A DNA stretch of 64,000 bases from Rhizobium rhizoryzae (GTDB taxonomy: Bacteria; Pseudomonadota; Alphaproteobacteria; Rhizobiales; Rhizobiaceae). Under the pieces are notes generated by a model. The model ran no database searches, was not told the DNA's origin, and saw nothing but the letters and a program-made list of their open reading frames with translations. Positions within the stretch are counted from its first letter, which is position 1. Every line of letters begins with the position of its first letter. Below, in pieces: positions 1 to 9,878 of the stretch. The stretch lies in contig NZ_CP049250.1 of the NCBI RefSeq assembly GCF_011046895.1, forward strand, positions 1,834,501-1,898,500, written 5' to 3'. The translations under genes were made by a program, and so were the position numbers.

Positions 1-522
1 GACAAGAAGACCGAGACGGCCAATGCCGAAAAGCCGAGCGACAAGAAGGTTGCCGACAAGAAGCAGGAGACGGCCAAGTCTGCATCGTCCAAGCAGAGCG
101 ATTTCAATGCCGAGGACATCGCCAGCCTGCTGAACAAGCAACAGGCTGCCGGTGGCGGTGCCAAGCGCTCGCAGCAGACGGCTTCGCTGGGCGGCAAGAA
201 AACGACTGGCGGCTCCTCGCTCAGCCAGAGCGAGATGGATGCGCTGAAGGGCCAGATCCAGAACAACTGGTCGGTGATTGCCGGTGTCGATGGCGGCAAG
301 GGCATGGTGATTACCGTAACCATGAAGCTTGATCCGTCTGGCGCCATCGTTGGCAGACCGGAAGTAACATCGTCCGGCGGCAACGAGAGTGCTCGCCGCA
401 TGCTGGAAGGCAGTGCAATTCGAGCCGTCATGCGCTCTTCGCCATTCAAGAATCTTCCTGCCGACAAATATGACGCGTGGAGCGAAGTCGTTGTGAACTT
501 CGACCCGAGCGAACTGCTTTGA
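1..522 (+). CDS. tolA: TolA, C-terminal part (5' end outside window)
   Basis: Open frame 1 runs from the first base to a TGA at 520-522, so only the last 173 residues are present. The first ~60 residues are Lys/Ala/Asp-rich (repeated DKK and TAK motifs), as in the long helical domain II that spans the periplasm. The remainder, from about residue 75, is the compact C-terminal domain (..[13 protein letters not shown].., ..[13 protein letters not shown]..) that in the family contacts TolB and Pal. TolA is the inner-membrane energy transducer of the Tol-Pal system, which maintains the outer membrane during division. tolB follows 14 bp downstream, then pal and cpoB, the usual order. The identity rests on the domain plus this context. 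The true start lies upstream of the window. Confidence 0.93.
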   Translation, partial: DKKTETANAEKPSDKKVADKKQETAKSASSKQSDFNAEDIASLLNKQQAAGGGAKRSQQTASLGGKKTTGGSSLSQSEMDALKGQIQNNWSVIAGVDGGKGMVITVTMKLDPSGAIVGRPEVTSSGGNESARRMLEGSAIRAVMRSSPFKNLPADKYDAWSEVVVNFDPSELL

Positions 523-536
523 AAGGCCCCAATATC

Positions 537-1844
537 ATGCTGAAACCAACTCTCATCCGCGTCATGCTGGCCATTGCCGGTATGGCCGTGATGTTTGCAG
601 CGCCCGCCCAGGCGCGCGTGGAAATCAACATCAATCGCGGCAATGTGGAGCCACTGCCCATTGCCATCACGGACTTCATTTCCGGCAACGAACTTGGCGC
701 GCAGATTTCCGGCGTCATAGCGGCGGATCTGCAGCGTTCGGGTCTGTTCGCACCGGTCAACAAGGCCGCCTTCATCGAGAAGATCTCCGATCCGGGCAAG
801 ATGCCGCGTTTCGAGGACTGGAAGGCAATCAATGCGCAGGCTCTGGTGACAGGTCGCGTGACCCGCGAGGGCGATGGCCGCCTTCGGGCCGAATTCCGCC
901 TGTGGGATACGTTCGGCGGTACCCAGATGACCGGCCAGCAGTTCTTCACGCAGCCGGAAAACTGGCGTCGTGTCGCCCACATCATTGCGGATGCGATCTA
1001 CAAGCAGATCACCGGCGAGAACGGCTATTTTGACACCCGCGTCGTGTTCGTCTCGGAAAGCGGTCCGAAGAATGCGCGTGTGCGCCAGCTGGCGATCATG
1101 GACCAGGACGGCTTCAATGTTCGCAGCTTGACCAATGGCAAGGACATCGTTCTGACGCCGCGCTTCTCGCCGAACCGTCAGGAAGTGACCTACATGTCCT
1201 TCGAAGGACAGCAGCCGCGCGTCTATCTGCTTCAGCTTGAGACAGGCCAGCGCGAAGTCGTGGGCAACTTCCCGGGCATGACCTTCTCGCCCCGCTTTTC
1301 TCCGGATGGCCAAAAGGTCATCATGAGCCTCCAGCAGGACGGTAACTCGAACATCTACACGATGGATCTGCGCTCGCGCACAACCACGCGTCTGACGAAC
1401 ACGGCGGCGATCGACACGTCCCCGTCCTATTCACCCGACGGTGGCCGCATCGTGTTTGAAAGCGACCGGGGTGGTCGTCAGCAGCTCTATGTCATGGGTG
1501 CCGACGGTTCCGGCCAGACACGCATTTCCTTTGGCGATGGTGCCTATTCGACGCCGGTCTGGTCTCCTCGCGGTGATCTGATTGCCTTCACCAAGCAGTC
1601 GGGCGGCAAGTTCTCCATCGGCGTGATGAAGCCGGACGGTTCAGGTGAGCGCATTCTGACGACGGGCTTCCACAATGAAGGCCCCACCTGGGCGCCAAAC
1701 GGTCGCGTGCTGATGTTCTTCCGCCAGAACGCAGGAGCGGGCGGTCCGCAGCTCTATTCCATCGACCTAACGGGTTACAACGAACAGCAGATCAAGACAC
1801 CTGCCTTCGCATCCGATCCGGCCTGGTCACCGCTGCTTGAATGA
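537..1844 (+). CDS. tolB: TolB, periplasmic beta-propeller of Tol-Pal
   Basis: 435 residues from the ATG at 537. An in-frame longer reading from 477 overlaps tolA and would destroy the signal peptide, so 537 is preferred. The N-terminus ([20 protein letters not shown], then APAQA) is a Sec signal peptide with an AQA cleavage site. An N-terminal alpha/beta domain is followed by WD40-like/PD40 propeller repeats recognisable by recurring FSPDG, YSPDGG and WSPRGD motifs between residues ~205 and 430. TolB shuttles between TolA and Pal in the periplasm. It is 14 bp after tolA, so co-transcription is very likely. Length and motif order match the family. Confidence 0.97.
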   Translation: MLKPTLIRVMLAIAGMAVMFAAPAQARVEININRGNVEPLPIAITDFISGNELGAQISGVIAADLQRSGLFAPVNKAAFIEKISDPGKMPRFEDWKAINAQALVTGRVTREGDGRLRAEFRLWDTFGGTQMTGQQFFTQPENWRRVAHIIADAIYKQITGENGYFDTRVVFVSESGPKNARVRQLAIMDQDGFNVRSLTNGKDIVLTPRFSPNRQEVTYMSFEGQQPRVYLLQLETGQREVVGNFPGMTFSPRFSPDGQKVIMSLQQDGNSNIYTMDLRSRTTTRLTNTAAIDTSPSYSPDGGRIVFESDRGGRQQLYVMGADGSGQTRISFGDGAYSTPVWSPRGDLIAFTKQSGGKFSIGVMKPDGSGERILTTGFHNEGPTWAPNGRVLMFFRQNAGAGGPQLYSIDLTGYNEQQIKTPAFASDPAWSPLLE

Positions 1845-1992
1845 ATGTGAATGCCTTTTCACTGCTGCTTGCCCTTGCAAAGGCGGCAGTGAAACGGTTT
1901 AGGGGAAAATTAACCATGATCGTTGGTCGTGCGTTAACCAGAAACGGTTAGATTCCGGCAACGATAAAATTCTGATCAAGGAGAGACCGGCT

Positions 1993-2532
1993 ATGAGCCG
2001 CATCGATACCCCGGCAATGAGCCGTATGCAGACCCTCGCACGCAACCCGGCTGTCATTGCCCTCACGCTCGCTCTTGCTCTGGCAGGCTGCGCGAACAAG
2101 AAGAACCTGCCGAACAGCGCTGGCGAACTGGGCCTTGGTGCCGGTGGCGCAGGTGCCGCAACGCCGGGTTCCAGCCAGGACTTCACCGTCAATGTCGGCG
2201 ACCGCATCTTCTTCGACACCGACTCCACGTCGATCCGTGCAGACGCCCAGCAGACGCTGGATCGTCAGGCACAGTGGCTGCAGCGTTATCCGCGCTATGC
2301 CATCACGATCGAAGGTCATGCCGACGAACGTGGCACGCGCGAGTACAACCTTGCTCTCGGCGCACGCCGTGCCGCTGCAACGCGCGACTATCTTGCTTCA
2401 CGCGGCGTTCCGGCCAACCGCATGAAGACCATCTCCTACGGCAAGGAACGTCCGGTCGCGGTTTGCGACGACATCTCCTGCTGGTCTCAGAACCGCCGTG
2501 CAGTCACCGTTCTCGGCGGCGCCGGAATGTAA
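1993..2532 (+). CDS. pal: Pal, peptidoglycan-associated outer-membrane lipoprotein
   Basis: 179 residues. A hydrophobic signal ends in a lipobox LAGC (Cys at about residue 33), so the mature protein is a lipoprotein. The linker is Gly/Ala-rich. The C-terminal ~110 residues form an OmpA-like peptidoglycan-binding domain with FFDTDS, IEGHADERGT and NLALGARRA motifs, which hold the diaminopimelate-binding Asp and Arg. A weak in-frame internal ATG (2026) would shorten only the pre-lipobox region. The 148 bp after tolB contains several TTAACC/GGTTA motifs and could carry a separate promoter; AAGGAGAG lies ~6 bp before the ATG. A rho-independent terminator follows. Confidence 0.97.
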   Translation: MSRIDTPAMSRMQTLARNPAVIALTLALALAGCANKKNLPNSAGELGLGAGGAGAATPGSSQDFTVNVGDRIFFDTDSTSIRADAQQTLDRQAQWLQRYPRYAITIEGHADERGTREYNLALGARRAAATRDYLASRGVPANRMKTISYGKERPVAVCDDISCWSQNRRAVTVLGGAGM

Positions 2533-2555
2533 TCGATGCCATGATGGCGCGGAGG

Positions 2556-2577
2556 AGGCGGCGTCAGCCGCCTTTTT
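2556..2577 (+). terminator. Rho-independent terminator after pal
   Basis: AGGCGGC / GCCGCCT form a perfect 7-bp stem with a GTCA loop, followed by a run of T. It lies 24 bp after the pal stop, so cpoB is probably transcribed in part from its own promoter in 2578-2715. Confidence 0.85.
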
Positions 2578-2715
2578 CGTAATCTCCATAGTTTAGCCGA
2601 AGTTGCGGGTTTACCTGCAAGCAACGGGGCCAGCTTGGATTGTTTTGTCTGGAATTCGAAAACGTCAGGGCTGCGCCATGGGGTGCGTACCCTCTAGGAA
2701 AACAGGACGGACATC

Positions 2716-3735
2716 ATGAAGAAACTTGTTCTGGCAGCGATGCTGGGGCTTGCGGCCACGACGAGCCACGCGAGTGCATTCACGCTCGGAAACCTGTTCA
2801 AGAACGATGCCGCGAAAAACGAGCAGGCAGGCCAGCAGAAAATGCAGGCACGCCAGCCGCTGGTGCTCGCCCAGAGTTCCGGTGATTCGGTACGCATCCA
2901 GCAGTTGGAGGAAACCATTCGCCAGCTGAACGGTCGCGTCGAAGAAATGAGCTTCCAGCTGCTGCAGATGCAGGAGCAGATGCGCAAGACCCAGTCCGAC
3001 AATGAATTCCGGTTCCAGGAGCTGGAAAAGGGTTCGGCTGGGGGCGGTGCTGCTCCTGCAGTTGCCGCAGCTGCTGCCGCCGGGGCAGCCGGCTCAAAAA
3101 AAAACGATGAAATCGCGAATATAATCGATCAGCCGGGGACATCTGCGGGGGCAAGACCATCTGCAGGCGCTCCGGCTTCGAACCGTTCGACGACTGCGCC
3201 GGGCGAAACGACCCTCGGTTCCATCGAAATGGACCAGAGCGGCAGACAGGTCGGTGCAAGCGTCAATCAGAACGCGCGCAATGCCGCAGCCTTGCCCGGT
3301 GTCGATTCCGGTTCTGCCCCTGCAAAGCCAACCAACCAGACGGCGTCTCTCGGTACGGAAAGCGATAGCTACCGCGCCGCCTACAACCATATCCTATCCG
3401 GCGACTACAAGACCGCCGAAGCCGAATTCACGGCCTATCTGCAGAGCTACCCCAAGAGTGCGCGCGCGGCTGACGCGAGCTTCTGGCTGGGCGAAGCGCA
3501 GTATAGCCAGGGCCGCTATAACGATTCCGCCAAGACCTTCCTCAACGCACACCAAACGTATGGTTCGTCGCCCAAGGCGCCGGAAATGCTTTTGAAGCTT
3601 GGCATGTCACTGGCCGCTCTCGATAATCGCGACACAGCCTGTGCAACGTTGCGTGAAGTTGGCAAGCGCTATCCATCTGCTTCCAAGCCCGTGACCACAA
3701 AGGTCGCAAGCGAGCTCAAGCGGTTGAGCTGCTGA
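2716..3735 (+). CDS. cpoB: CpoB/YbgF, coiled-coil TPR protein of the Tol system
   Basis: 339 residues. A signal peptide (MKKLVLAAMLGLAATTSHA) is followed by a coiled coil at roughly 55-105 (VRIQQLEETIRQLNGRVEEM..). An Ala/Gly and Ser/Thr/Pro-rich linker with a poly-Ala run follows (about 110-205). Tetratricopeptide repeats fill the C-terminus from about 215 (YNHILSGDYKTAEAEF.., DASFWLGEAQYSQGRYNDSA..). CpoB is the periplasmic protein that couples Tol function to peptidoglycan synthesis at the septum. The linker is longer than in enterobacteria, which is usual for rhizobia. An A8 run sits at about 3098-3105 inside the linker; the frame stays open through it. Confidence 0.94.
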   Translation: MKKLVLAAMLGLAATTSHASAFTLGNLFKNDAAKNEQAGQQKMQARQPLVLAQSSGDSVRIQQLEETIRQLNGRVEEMSFQLLQMQEQMRKTQSDNEFRFQELEKGSAGGGAAPAVAAAAAAGAAGSKKNDEIANIIDQPGTSAGARPSAGAPASNRSTTAPGETTLGSIEMDQSGRQVGASVNQNARNAAALPGVDSGSAPAKPTNQTASLGTESDSYRAAYNHILSGDYKTAEAEFTAYLQSYPKSARAADASFWLGEAQYSQGRYNDSAKTFLNAHQTYGSSPKAPEMLLKLGMSLAALDNRDTACATLREVGKRYPSASKPVTTKVASELKRLSC

Positions 3736-3771
3736 TTTCAGGGGGATCCCATTCTTTCTGCAGCAACTCAA

Positions 3772-5130
3772 TTGCTGTCTCCCGGCGAAGCGATCGATCT
3801 CTTTCTCGCGTCGTTGAAGAGGCCAGCGCGCCTTTTGGTGGCCATTTCCGGCGGCAGCGATTCGACGGGGCTTCTGACGGCGCTTTGCGAGGCGGCGGGC
3901 GATCCGGATGAAAGCGGCATCACCATCCTGGCCGCCACCATAGACCACCAGCTGCGCCCGGAATCGGCAGACGAGGCTTTGGCCGTCAATCTCCTTTGCG
4001 ACCAGTTTTCCGTCGAACACCGGATTCAGGCTTGGACCGGTGAAAAGCCCGAAACCGGTCGCGCCTCCGCAGCCCGTATTGCGCGCTATCAACTGCTTTG
4101 TCAGATTGCCGAAGAGCTTCAGGCTACCGCTATCGTGACCGGCCATACGCTGGACGACCAGATCGAGACCATCACCATGCGGCAGGCGCGGGATCCCGAA
4201 CGGCGGGAGCCGGAAGGAACTGCGCCACGTGAGGGCCGCAGTGGCGACGCCGGGATGTCATCCTCGGTCCTCATCAACGGCCGTTTCTGGTTGTTCCGTC
4301 CGTTTCTCAAGACAAGGCGCAACGCGATCCGTGATTTTCTGCTTCGTCGTGGCATGGGCTGGATCGATGATCCTTCCAATACGGATGAGCGGTCGGAACG
4401 GGTGCGGGTTCGTCTTGCTCTAGCCGGGCTGTCGGATGCGAAGGCCGATGCCTGGAGAACGGCTGTCGATCTGGCGCAGAACCGGCGGCGATCGGTCTCC
4501 GAGGCGGCTGCCGGTCTGCTTCGACAATCGGCCACGGTCTGGCAGGCCAGTGCTGCACGGCTTGATGCCAGGGCACTTTCTGCGCCACCGGAGGTGTTGT
4601 TCTATGCGATTGGAACGCTGATCGCGGTTCTCGGGGGGCGGGAACATCTTCCGGCGAGCGAACCCTTCGATCGCATCATGAGCCGCTATCTGCGCGGCGA
4701 AAGCTTTCGCGAAACGCTGGGACGCGTGCTTCTCTACAATAAGGACGACGGTCTTTATCTGGCGCGAGAAAGCCGCGACCTGCCCGAAATGCAGGTTTCC
4801 ATGTGGCAGCGCGAACTGTGGGACGGACGTTTCGAGATCGTCTCGCATGTTCCGGCTGCCTGTACCGTCTTGCCGGGCCAGGGGGACGTGGCGACCGGGA
4901 GCTACCCTGATGTACCGACGCTGATTGCGCGGGCAGCATGGCGGTCTTTACCCCATGTCATAGTGCCGCAGGAGTTCAAGGATGTGCAGGTGCAAATCAC
5001 GCCTGTTCTTGCGCCCTTCAGGCAATTTCTTGCGGATTTCGACCTTGGACTGGCCGATTGTCTTGCGCAATTGATGGGTTTGACGACCATTCCCCGCCCG
5101 CCACTTAACGATTTGATACGGAAAACATGA
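3772..5130 (+). CDS. tilS: TilS, tRNA(Ile)-lysidine synthase
   Basis: A PP-loop ATPase that converts C34 of the CAT-anticodon tRNA-Ile precursor to lysidine. The signature SGGSDST is at residues 26-32 counted from the TTG at 3772, followed by the TilS core (DHQLRPES.., VTGHTLDDQIET.., ARYQLLCQIAEE..) and a long divergent C-terminus. No ATG or GTG exists near the N-terminus. The TTG at 3772 has no ribosome-binding site. An in-frame ATT at 3751 lies 5 nt after AGGGGG (3740-3745) and may be the true start (see findings). The gene begins only 15-36 bp after cpoB. Family and function are secure; the start is not. Confidence 0.93.
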   Translation: MLSPGEAIDLFLASLKRPARLLVAISGGSDSTGLLTALCEAAGDPDESGITILAATIDHQLRPESADEALAVNLLCDQFSVEHRIQAWTGEKPETGRASAARIARYQLLCQIAEELQATAIVTGHTLDDQIETITMRQARDPERREPEGTAPREGRSGDAGMSSSVLINGRFWLFRPFLKTRRNAIRDFLLRRGMGWIDDPSNTDERSERVRVRLALAGLSDAKADAWRTAVDLAQNRRRSVSEAAAGLLRQSATVWQASAARLDARALSAPPEVLFYAIGTLIAVLGGREHLPASEPFDRIMSRYLRGESFRETLGRVLLYNKDDGLYLARESRDLPEMQVSMWQRELWDGRFEIVSHVPAACTVLPGQGDVATGSYPDVPTLIARAAWRSLPHVIVPQEFKDVQVQITPVLAPFRQFLADFDLGLADCLAQLMGLTTIPRPPLNDLIRKT

Positions 5131-5232
5131 TCTGGAGCCCGCCTTGCCTTGGCAAGGCCGTGCCGGGAACCTATGTTAAGGACCAAGAAAGGCAGCTGGC
5201 TTAAAGCAGGCTGTCAATGTCCGGGGAGTTCG

Positions 5233-7167
5233 ATGAACCCAAACTTTCGTAATTTCGCCCTCTGGGCGATCATAGCCCTGTTGCTGATCGCGCTGTTCAG
5301 CATGTTCCAGACCTCGCCGACTCAGACGAGTTCGCGGGAAGTGCCGTATTCGCAGTTCCTTCGGGATGTGGATGCAGGGCGCGTGCGTGACGTGGTGGTA
5401 ACAGGCAATCGCGTGCTTGGAACCTATACCGAGAGCGGAACCGGTTTCCAGACCTATTCGCCCGTGATCGATGACACGCTGATCGACCGCCTGCAGGCCA
5501 AGAACGTGACGATTGTGGCGCGTCCGGAATCGGATGGCTCGTCCGGCTTCCTGAGCTATATCGGTACGCTGCTGCCGATGCTGCTGATCCTCGGCGTCTG
5601 GCTGTTCTTCATGCGGCAGATGCAGGGTGGTTCGCGCGGCGCCATGGGCTTTGGAAAGTCCAAGGCAAAGCTTCTGACAGAAGCGCATGGCCGGGTGACA
5701 TTCGAAGACGTGGCAGGCGTGGACGAAGCCAAGTCGGATCTGGAAGAAATTGTCGAATTCCTGCGCGATCCGCAGAAGTTCCAGCGTCTGGGCGGTCGTA
5801 TTCCTCGCGGTGTTCTTCTCGTCGGCCCTCCGGGCACGGGTAAGACGCTTCTGGCGCGCGCCATCGCGGGTGAAGCCAATGTGCCGTTCTTTACGATTTC
5901 GGGCTCCGACTTCGTGGAAATGTTCGTCGGCGTCGGCGCAAGCCGCGTCCGCGACATGTTCGATCAGGCCAAGAAGAACGCGCCTTGCATTATCTTCATC
6001 GACGAAATCGACGCGGTCGGTCGCCATCGTGGCGCAGGTCTCGGCGGCGGTAACGACGAACGCGAACAGACCCTCAACCAGCTGCTGGTCGAGATGGACG
6101 GCTTCGAGGCAAATGAAGGCATCATCCTGATCGCCGCGACCAACCGTCCCGACGTTCTCGACCCCGCGCTGCTGCGTCCAGGCCGTTTTGACCGTCAGGT
6201 GGTCGTGCCGAACCCGGATATCGTCGGTCGCGAGCGCATCCTGAAGGTTCATGCTCGCAATGTGCCGCTGGCTCCGAATGTCGACCTGAAGACGCTTGCG
6301 CGTGGTACCCCCGGCTTCTCCGGTGCCGATCTCATGAACCTCGTCAATGAAGCTGCGCTGATGGCGGCCCGCCGCAACAAGCGTCTCGTGACGATGCAGG
6401 AGTTCGAAGACGCCAAGGACAAGATCATGATGGGTGCGGAGCGCCGCTCCTCCGCCATGACCGAAGCCGAAAAGAAGCTGACCGCCTATCACGAAGCCGG
6501 CCACGCGATCACGGCCCTCAACGTTCCGGTGGCGGACCCGCTGCACAAGGCAACAATCATTCCCCGTGGCCGTGCGCTCGGCATGGTCATGCAGTTGCCG
6601 GAAGGCGACCGCTATTCCATGAGCTACAAGTGGATGGTGTCGCGTCTCGTCATCATGATGGGCGGCCGTGTTGCCGAAGAATTGACCTTCGGTAAGGAGA
6701 ACATCACCTCCGGCGCGTCATCCGATATCGAGCAGGCAACCAAGCTTGCCCGTGCGATGGTAACCCAGTGGGGCTTCTCCGATATCCTCGGCCAGGTCGC
6801 CTATGGTGAAAACCAGCAGGAAGTCTTCCTTGGTCATTCTGTTTCGCAGTCGAAGAATGTGTCGGAAGCGACAGCCCAGAAGATCGATACGGAAGTTCGT
6901 CGTCTGATTGATGAGGCCTATACCGAGGCACGCCGCATTCTGACCGAAAAACACGACGCGTTCGTCACACTGGCCGAAGGTTTGCTGGAATACGAAACCC
7001 TGTCCGGTGAAGAGATCAAGGCGCTCATCCGTGGTGAGAAGCCTGCCCGGGATATGGGTGATGACAGCCCGAACGCTCGTGGCTCCGCAGTCCCGAAGAC
7101 TGGTTCGAAGAAAGACGAGCCGAAGGGTGGAGAGCCTGAAAGCGGTCTTGAGCCTCAGCCTCACTGA
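5233..7167 (+). CDS. ftsH: FtsH, membrane ATP-dependent zinc metalloprotease
   Basis: 644 residues from the ATG at 5233, which starts the first membrane segment directly ([18 protein letters not shown]). The second membrane segment is at about 110-130. The AAA domain has Walker A GPPGTGKT near residues 197-204 and a Walker B with DEIDAVGR. The second region of homology carries the AAA arginine fingers ([10 protein letters not shown]). The zinc motif HEAGH begins at residue 420. The tail is acidic/basic and disordered. FtsH degrades misfolded membrane proteins and short-lived regulators such as RpoH and LpxC in relatives. An in-frame extension from 5149 is possible but lacks a ribosome-binding site. 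Confidence 0.97.
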   Translation: MNPNFRNFALWAIIALLLIALFSMFQTSPTQTSSREVPYSQFLRDVDAGRVRDVVVTGNRVLGTYTESGTGFQTYSPVIDDTLIDRLQAKNVTIVARPESDGSSGFLSYIGTLLPMLLILGVWLFFMRQMQGGSRGAMGFGKSKAKLLTEAHGRVTFEDVAGVDEAKSDLEEIVEFLRDPQKFQRLGGRIPRGVLLVGPPGTGKTLLARAIAGEANVPFFTISGSDFVEMFVGVGASRVRDMFDQAKKNAPCIIFIDEIDAVGRHRGAGLGGGNDEREQTLNQLLVEMDGFEANEGIILIAATNRPDVLDPALLRPGRFDRQVVVPNPDIVGRERILKVHARNVPLAPNVDLKTLARGTPGFSGADLMNLVNEAALMAARRNKRLVTMQEFEDAKDKIMMGAERRSSAMTEAEKKLTAYHEAGHAITALNVPVADPLHKATIIPRGRALGMVMQLPEGDRYSMSYKWMVSRLVIMMGGRVAEELTFGKENITSGASSDIEQATKLARAMVTQWGFSDILGQVAYGENQQEVFLGHSVSQSKNVSEATAQKIDTEVRRLIDEAYTEARRILTEKHDAFVTLAEGLLEYETLSGEEIKALIRGEKPARDMGDDSPNARGSAVPKTGSKKDEPKGGEPESGLEPQPH

Positions 7168-7191
7168 GGTTGGTATAGAGGTTGAAAATTG

Positions 7192-7221
7192 GGGGCTGCT
7201 CGAAAGAGCGGCCCCTTCTTT
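7192..7221 (+). terminator. Terminator after ftsH
   Basis: A 10-bp stem, GGGGCTGCTC with GAGCGGCCCC (one G-T pair), is closed by a GAAA tetraloop and followed by TTCTTT. It starts 24 bp after the ftsH stop. Confidence 0.9.
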
Positions 7222-7390
7222 GTCTGCAATTTATGATTTGGTAACGCTATATAATCCAGATTGACGGTAATTTATGTGTTTGAGCCGATATTCTATGGCA
7301 TGAGCACAGTATGTGGCCGCGCGTTTTTCGTTCGACGGCCACAGCTCACAAAGTCGCAGCAAATGCCGCGCAGGGCATCAAGGAGCATTC

Positions 7391-8743
7391 ATGACACGCC
7401 GTTACTTTGGCACCGATGGCATTCGCGGACAATCGAATGTGTTTCCCATGACGCCGGATCTGGCGATGCGGGTCGGGATTGCAGTCGGCACGATTTTTCG
7501 CCGCGGCAATCACCGTCACCGGGTGGTGATCGGCAAGGATACGCGCCTTTCGGGCTACATGCTGGAAAACGCGCTGGTGGCGGGTTTCACGGCTGCTGGG
7601 CTTGATGTCTTCCTGCTCGGCCCGATCCCCACGCCGGCCGTCGCCATGCTGACCCGTTCTCTGCGTGCCGATATCGGCGTGATGATCTCCGCATCTCACA
7701 ATCCCTTCGAAGACAATGGCATCAAGCTGTTCGGTCCGGATGGCTACAAGCTTTCCGATGAGCTCGAGCTTGAGATTGAAGACCTGCTCGACAAGGATAT
7801 CTATGCGCAGCTCGCCAAGCCGCACGAGATTGGCCGTGCCAAACGCGTGGACGGCGATATCTATCGCTATATCGAATTCGTGAAGCGTACGCTGCCACGC
7901 GACGTCACATTGAACGGCCTGCGCATTGCCATCGATTGTGCCAATGGTGCGGCCTACAAGGTGGCGCCAACGGCGCTGTGGGAGTTGGGCGCAGATGTCG
8001 TGACGATCGGCAACACCCCGAACGGTACGAACATCAACCTCGATTGCGGCTCCACCAGCCCGGACGCCTTGCGTCGCAAGGTGCATGAAGTGCGTGCCGA
8101 TATCGGCATCGCTCTTGATGGCGATGCGGATCGCGTGATCATCGTCGACGAACACGGTCAGATCATCGACGGCGACCAGCTGATGGCCGTCATCGCCGAA
8201 AGCTGGCTGGATGACGAAACGCTACGTGGCGGCGGGATTGTCGCAACCGTGATGTCGAACCTGGGACTGGAGCGCTTCCTGAAGAAAAAGGGTCTCAACC
8301 TGGCCCGGACCAAGGTGGGCGACCGGTATGTGGTCGAGCATATGCGCAACAACAACTTCAACGTAGGCGGCGAACAGTCCGGCCACATCGTCCTGTCCGA
8401 TTTCGGGACGACTGGCGATGGTCTTGTGGCGGCGCTGCAGGTGCTGGCGCGCGTCAAGCGTCTCGGGCAGCCGGTCAGCGAAGTGTGCCGCCGGTTCGAG
8501 CCAGTTCCGCAACTGCTGAAGAATGTGCGTTTTTCCGGAGGTAAGCCGCTGGAGGATATCATCGTGCGTCAGGCGATCGAAAGTGCAGAAGCAGAACTCG
8601 GCAAAAAGGGCAGGCTGGTTATCAGGCCTTCCGGCACCGAGCCACTCATCCGTGTCATGGCGGAGGGCGATGATCGCGCTCAGATCGAGCGGATCGTCAA
8701 CGATCTCATCGGTGTTATCTCCAACGTTCGTTCCGCTGCCTGA
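7391..8743 (+). CDS. glmM: GlmM, phosphoglucosamine mutase
   Basis: 450 residues from the ATG at 7391 (AAGGAG 6 nt upstream). The enzyme interconverts glucosamine-6-P and glucosamine-1-P for peptidoglycan and LPS precursors. The phosphoserine loop ISASHNPF places the catalytic Ser at residue 102, as in E. coli GlmM. The metal loop DGDADR and the sugar-binding GGEQSGH loop follow, and the C-terminal phosphate-binding loop [11 protein letters not shown] is intact. An upstream in-frame region back to 7313 is not needed. The ftsH terminator separates it from ftsH, so it has its own promoter in 7222-7390. Everything expected of the family is present. Confidence 0.97.
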   Translation: MTRRYFGTDGIRGQSNVFPMTPDLAMRVGIAVGTIFRRGNHRHRVVIGKDTRLSGYMLENALVAGFTAAGLDVFLLGPIPTPAVAMLTRSLRADIGVMISASHNPFEDNGIKLFGPDGYKLSDELELEIEDLLDKDIYAQLAKPHEIGRAKRVDGDIYRYIEFVKRTLPRDVTLNGLRIAIDCANGAAYKVAPTALWELGADVVTIGNTPNGTNINLDCGSTSPDALRRKVHEVRADIGIALDGDADRVIIVDEHGQIIDGDQLMAVIAESWLDDETLRGGGIVATVMSNLGLERFLKKKGLNLARTKVGDRYVVEHMRNNNFNVGGEQSGHIVLSDFGTTGDGLVAALQVLARVKRLGQPVSEVCRRFEPVPQLLKNVRFSGGKPLEDIIVRQAIESAEAELGKKGRLVIRPSGTEPLIRVMAEGDDRAQIERIVNDLIGVISNVRSAA

Positions 8744-8769
8744 GTTCAGCGGAAAGGTCAGATGATTAA

Positions 8770-8798
8770 GGGCTCGCGCCATGTCGCGGGCCCTTTTT
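8770..8798 (+). terminator. Terminator after glmM
   Basis: GGGCTCGCG pairs with CGCGGGCCC around a CCATGT loop, followed by TTTTT. It lies 26 bp after the glmM stop. Confidence 0.88.
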
Positions 8799-8860
8799 CT
8801 TATCCGCCTGTCGGGCGCATTCATGCAAAACTTACCAATCCTCTTAGCAGGGCATTATCC

Positions 8861-8875
8861 TTAATTGCTCCTTAA
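8861..8875 (+). promoter_or_regulatory. CtrA-type box upstream of the Omp25-like gene
   Basis: TTAA-N7-TTAA occurs exactly at 8861-8875, the full CtrA binding consensus of alphaproteobacteria. A further TTAA lies at 8884-8887. The box is ~85 bp before the outer-membrane protein start and is in the only promoter space for that gene. Binding is inferred from the consensus. Confidence 0.5.
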
Positions 8876-8959
8876 CCTTTATCGTTAATGATCCGGTTCA
8901 GTTTAGAACAACCTCGCCGCGCCGCGCGTCGAAGCAAACTGGAACTTGGAGTTCATGCC

Positions 8960-9808
8960 ATGAGGAATACCCTGATCGGCGCACTTGTCCTGGCCCTGAC
9001 GGCAGGTGTGGCTCATTCCGCAGATCTTTATCAGCCGCAGCCGGAGGTTCCGATGAACGCGCCGGAAGTGGCGGTTCAACAGAGCTCCAGTGGGTGGTAT
9101 CTGCGTGGCGACGTGGGTTACGGCTTCAACGACCTTCGTGGCGCAAACTTCTACCAGGGCAACGATACCAGCCGGAAGGTAGACTTCCATCGCTCCGAAC
9201 TGCGCGATGCGTTCACCGTCGGCGGCGGTGTCGGTTACCAGATCAACAACTATCTTCGCACGGACGTTACCTTCGACTACCTCTCCAAGAGCAAGTTCGA
9301 AGGCTCTACCAAGGGCGGCGGCGCTGCATTCGGCGCCTGCGTTGGCCCCTGCACATCGCGCGATATCGCCAACATGCGCGCCTATAGCCTGCTGGCCAAC
9401 GCCTATGTCGATCTCGGCACCTACGGCTATTTCACGCCTTACGTCGGCGCCGGCCTCGGTGGCACCTACGTGAAGTGGGACAAGCTGCGCAACACCTCCT
9501 GCGCCGACAATGGCATCGGCTGCGATACGACGGTTGAGCACGGCGGCAAGGGCGGCTGGCGCTTTACCTATGCGCTCATGGCCGGTGCGACGATCGACGT
9601 GACCTGCAACCTCAAGGCTGATATCGGCTATCGCTATCGCCGCGTTGAAGGTGGCGACATGTTCGGCTACGCCCAGAACGGCGGACCGGGCTATGACAAG
9701 GGCTTCGACGTTCACGAAGCACGCCTCGGCGCCCGCTACACCTTCGGCGGATGTGCTGCGCCTTACGTTCCGGAAGAGCCGGCCCCGGCCCCGATCGTCT
9801 ACAAGTAA
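8960..9808 (+). CDS. Outer-membrane beta-barrel protein (Omp25/RopB-like)
   Basis: 282 residues from the ATG at 8960; the longer in-frame reading from 8888 covers the promoter and is rejected. A signal peptide (MRNTLIGALVLALTAGVAHS, then A) precedes a short Pro-rich linker. An eight-strand barrel follows with alternating hydrophobic/aromatic strands (GWYLRGDVGYGF.., GYQINNYLRTDVTFDY.., GYFTPYVGAGLGGTYVKWD..) and ends in the strand ARLGARYTFGG plus a Pro-rich tail. Two Cys pairs sit in extracellular loops (FGACVGPC, TSCADNGIGC). Proteins of this type are abundant surface proteins of rhizobia and Brucella. The gene is monocistronic, with terminators on both sides and a CtrA box upstream. The exact subfamily is uncertain. 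Confidence 0.88.
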   Translation: MRNTLIGALVLALTAGVAHSADLYQPQPEVPMNAPEVAVQQSSSGWYLRGDVGYGFNDLRGANFYQGNDTSRKVDFHRSELRDAFTVGGGVGYQINNYLRTDVTFDYLSKSKFEGSTKGGGAAFGACVGPCTSRDIANMRAYSLLANAYVDLGTYGYFTPYVGAGLGGTYVKWDKLRNTSCADNGIGCDTTVEHGGKGGWRFTYALMAGATIDVTCNLKADIGYRYRRVEGGDMFGYAQNGGPGYDKGFDVHEARLGARYTFGGCAAPYVPEEPAPAPIVYK

Positions 9809-9824
9809 TCACATCATTCCAAGC

Positions 9825-9859
9825 AAAAAGGCCGCCGGGCGCGAACCCGGCGGCCTTTT
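9825..9859. terminator. Bidirectional terminator between the porin and DoxX genes
   Basis: AAAAA-GGCCGCCGGG / CCCGGCGGCC-TTTT: a perfect 10-bp stem with a 6-nt loop, flanked by A on the left and T on the right, between two convergent genes. It can serve both strands. Confidence 0.9.
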
Positions 9860-9878
9860 GTGTTTAACGACTCGCGGC

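Noticed and set aside
5176-6546. 456-residue minus-strand frame opposite ftsH
   Set aside because: Antisense to a clear essential gene, with no recognisable domain; a product of codon bias in GC-rich DNA.
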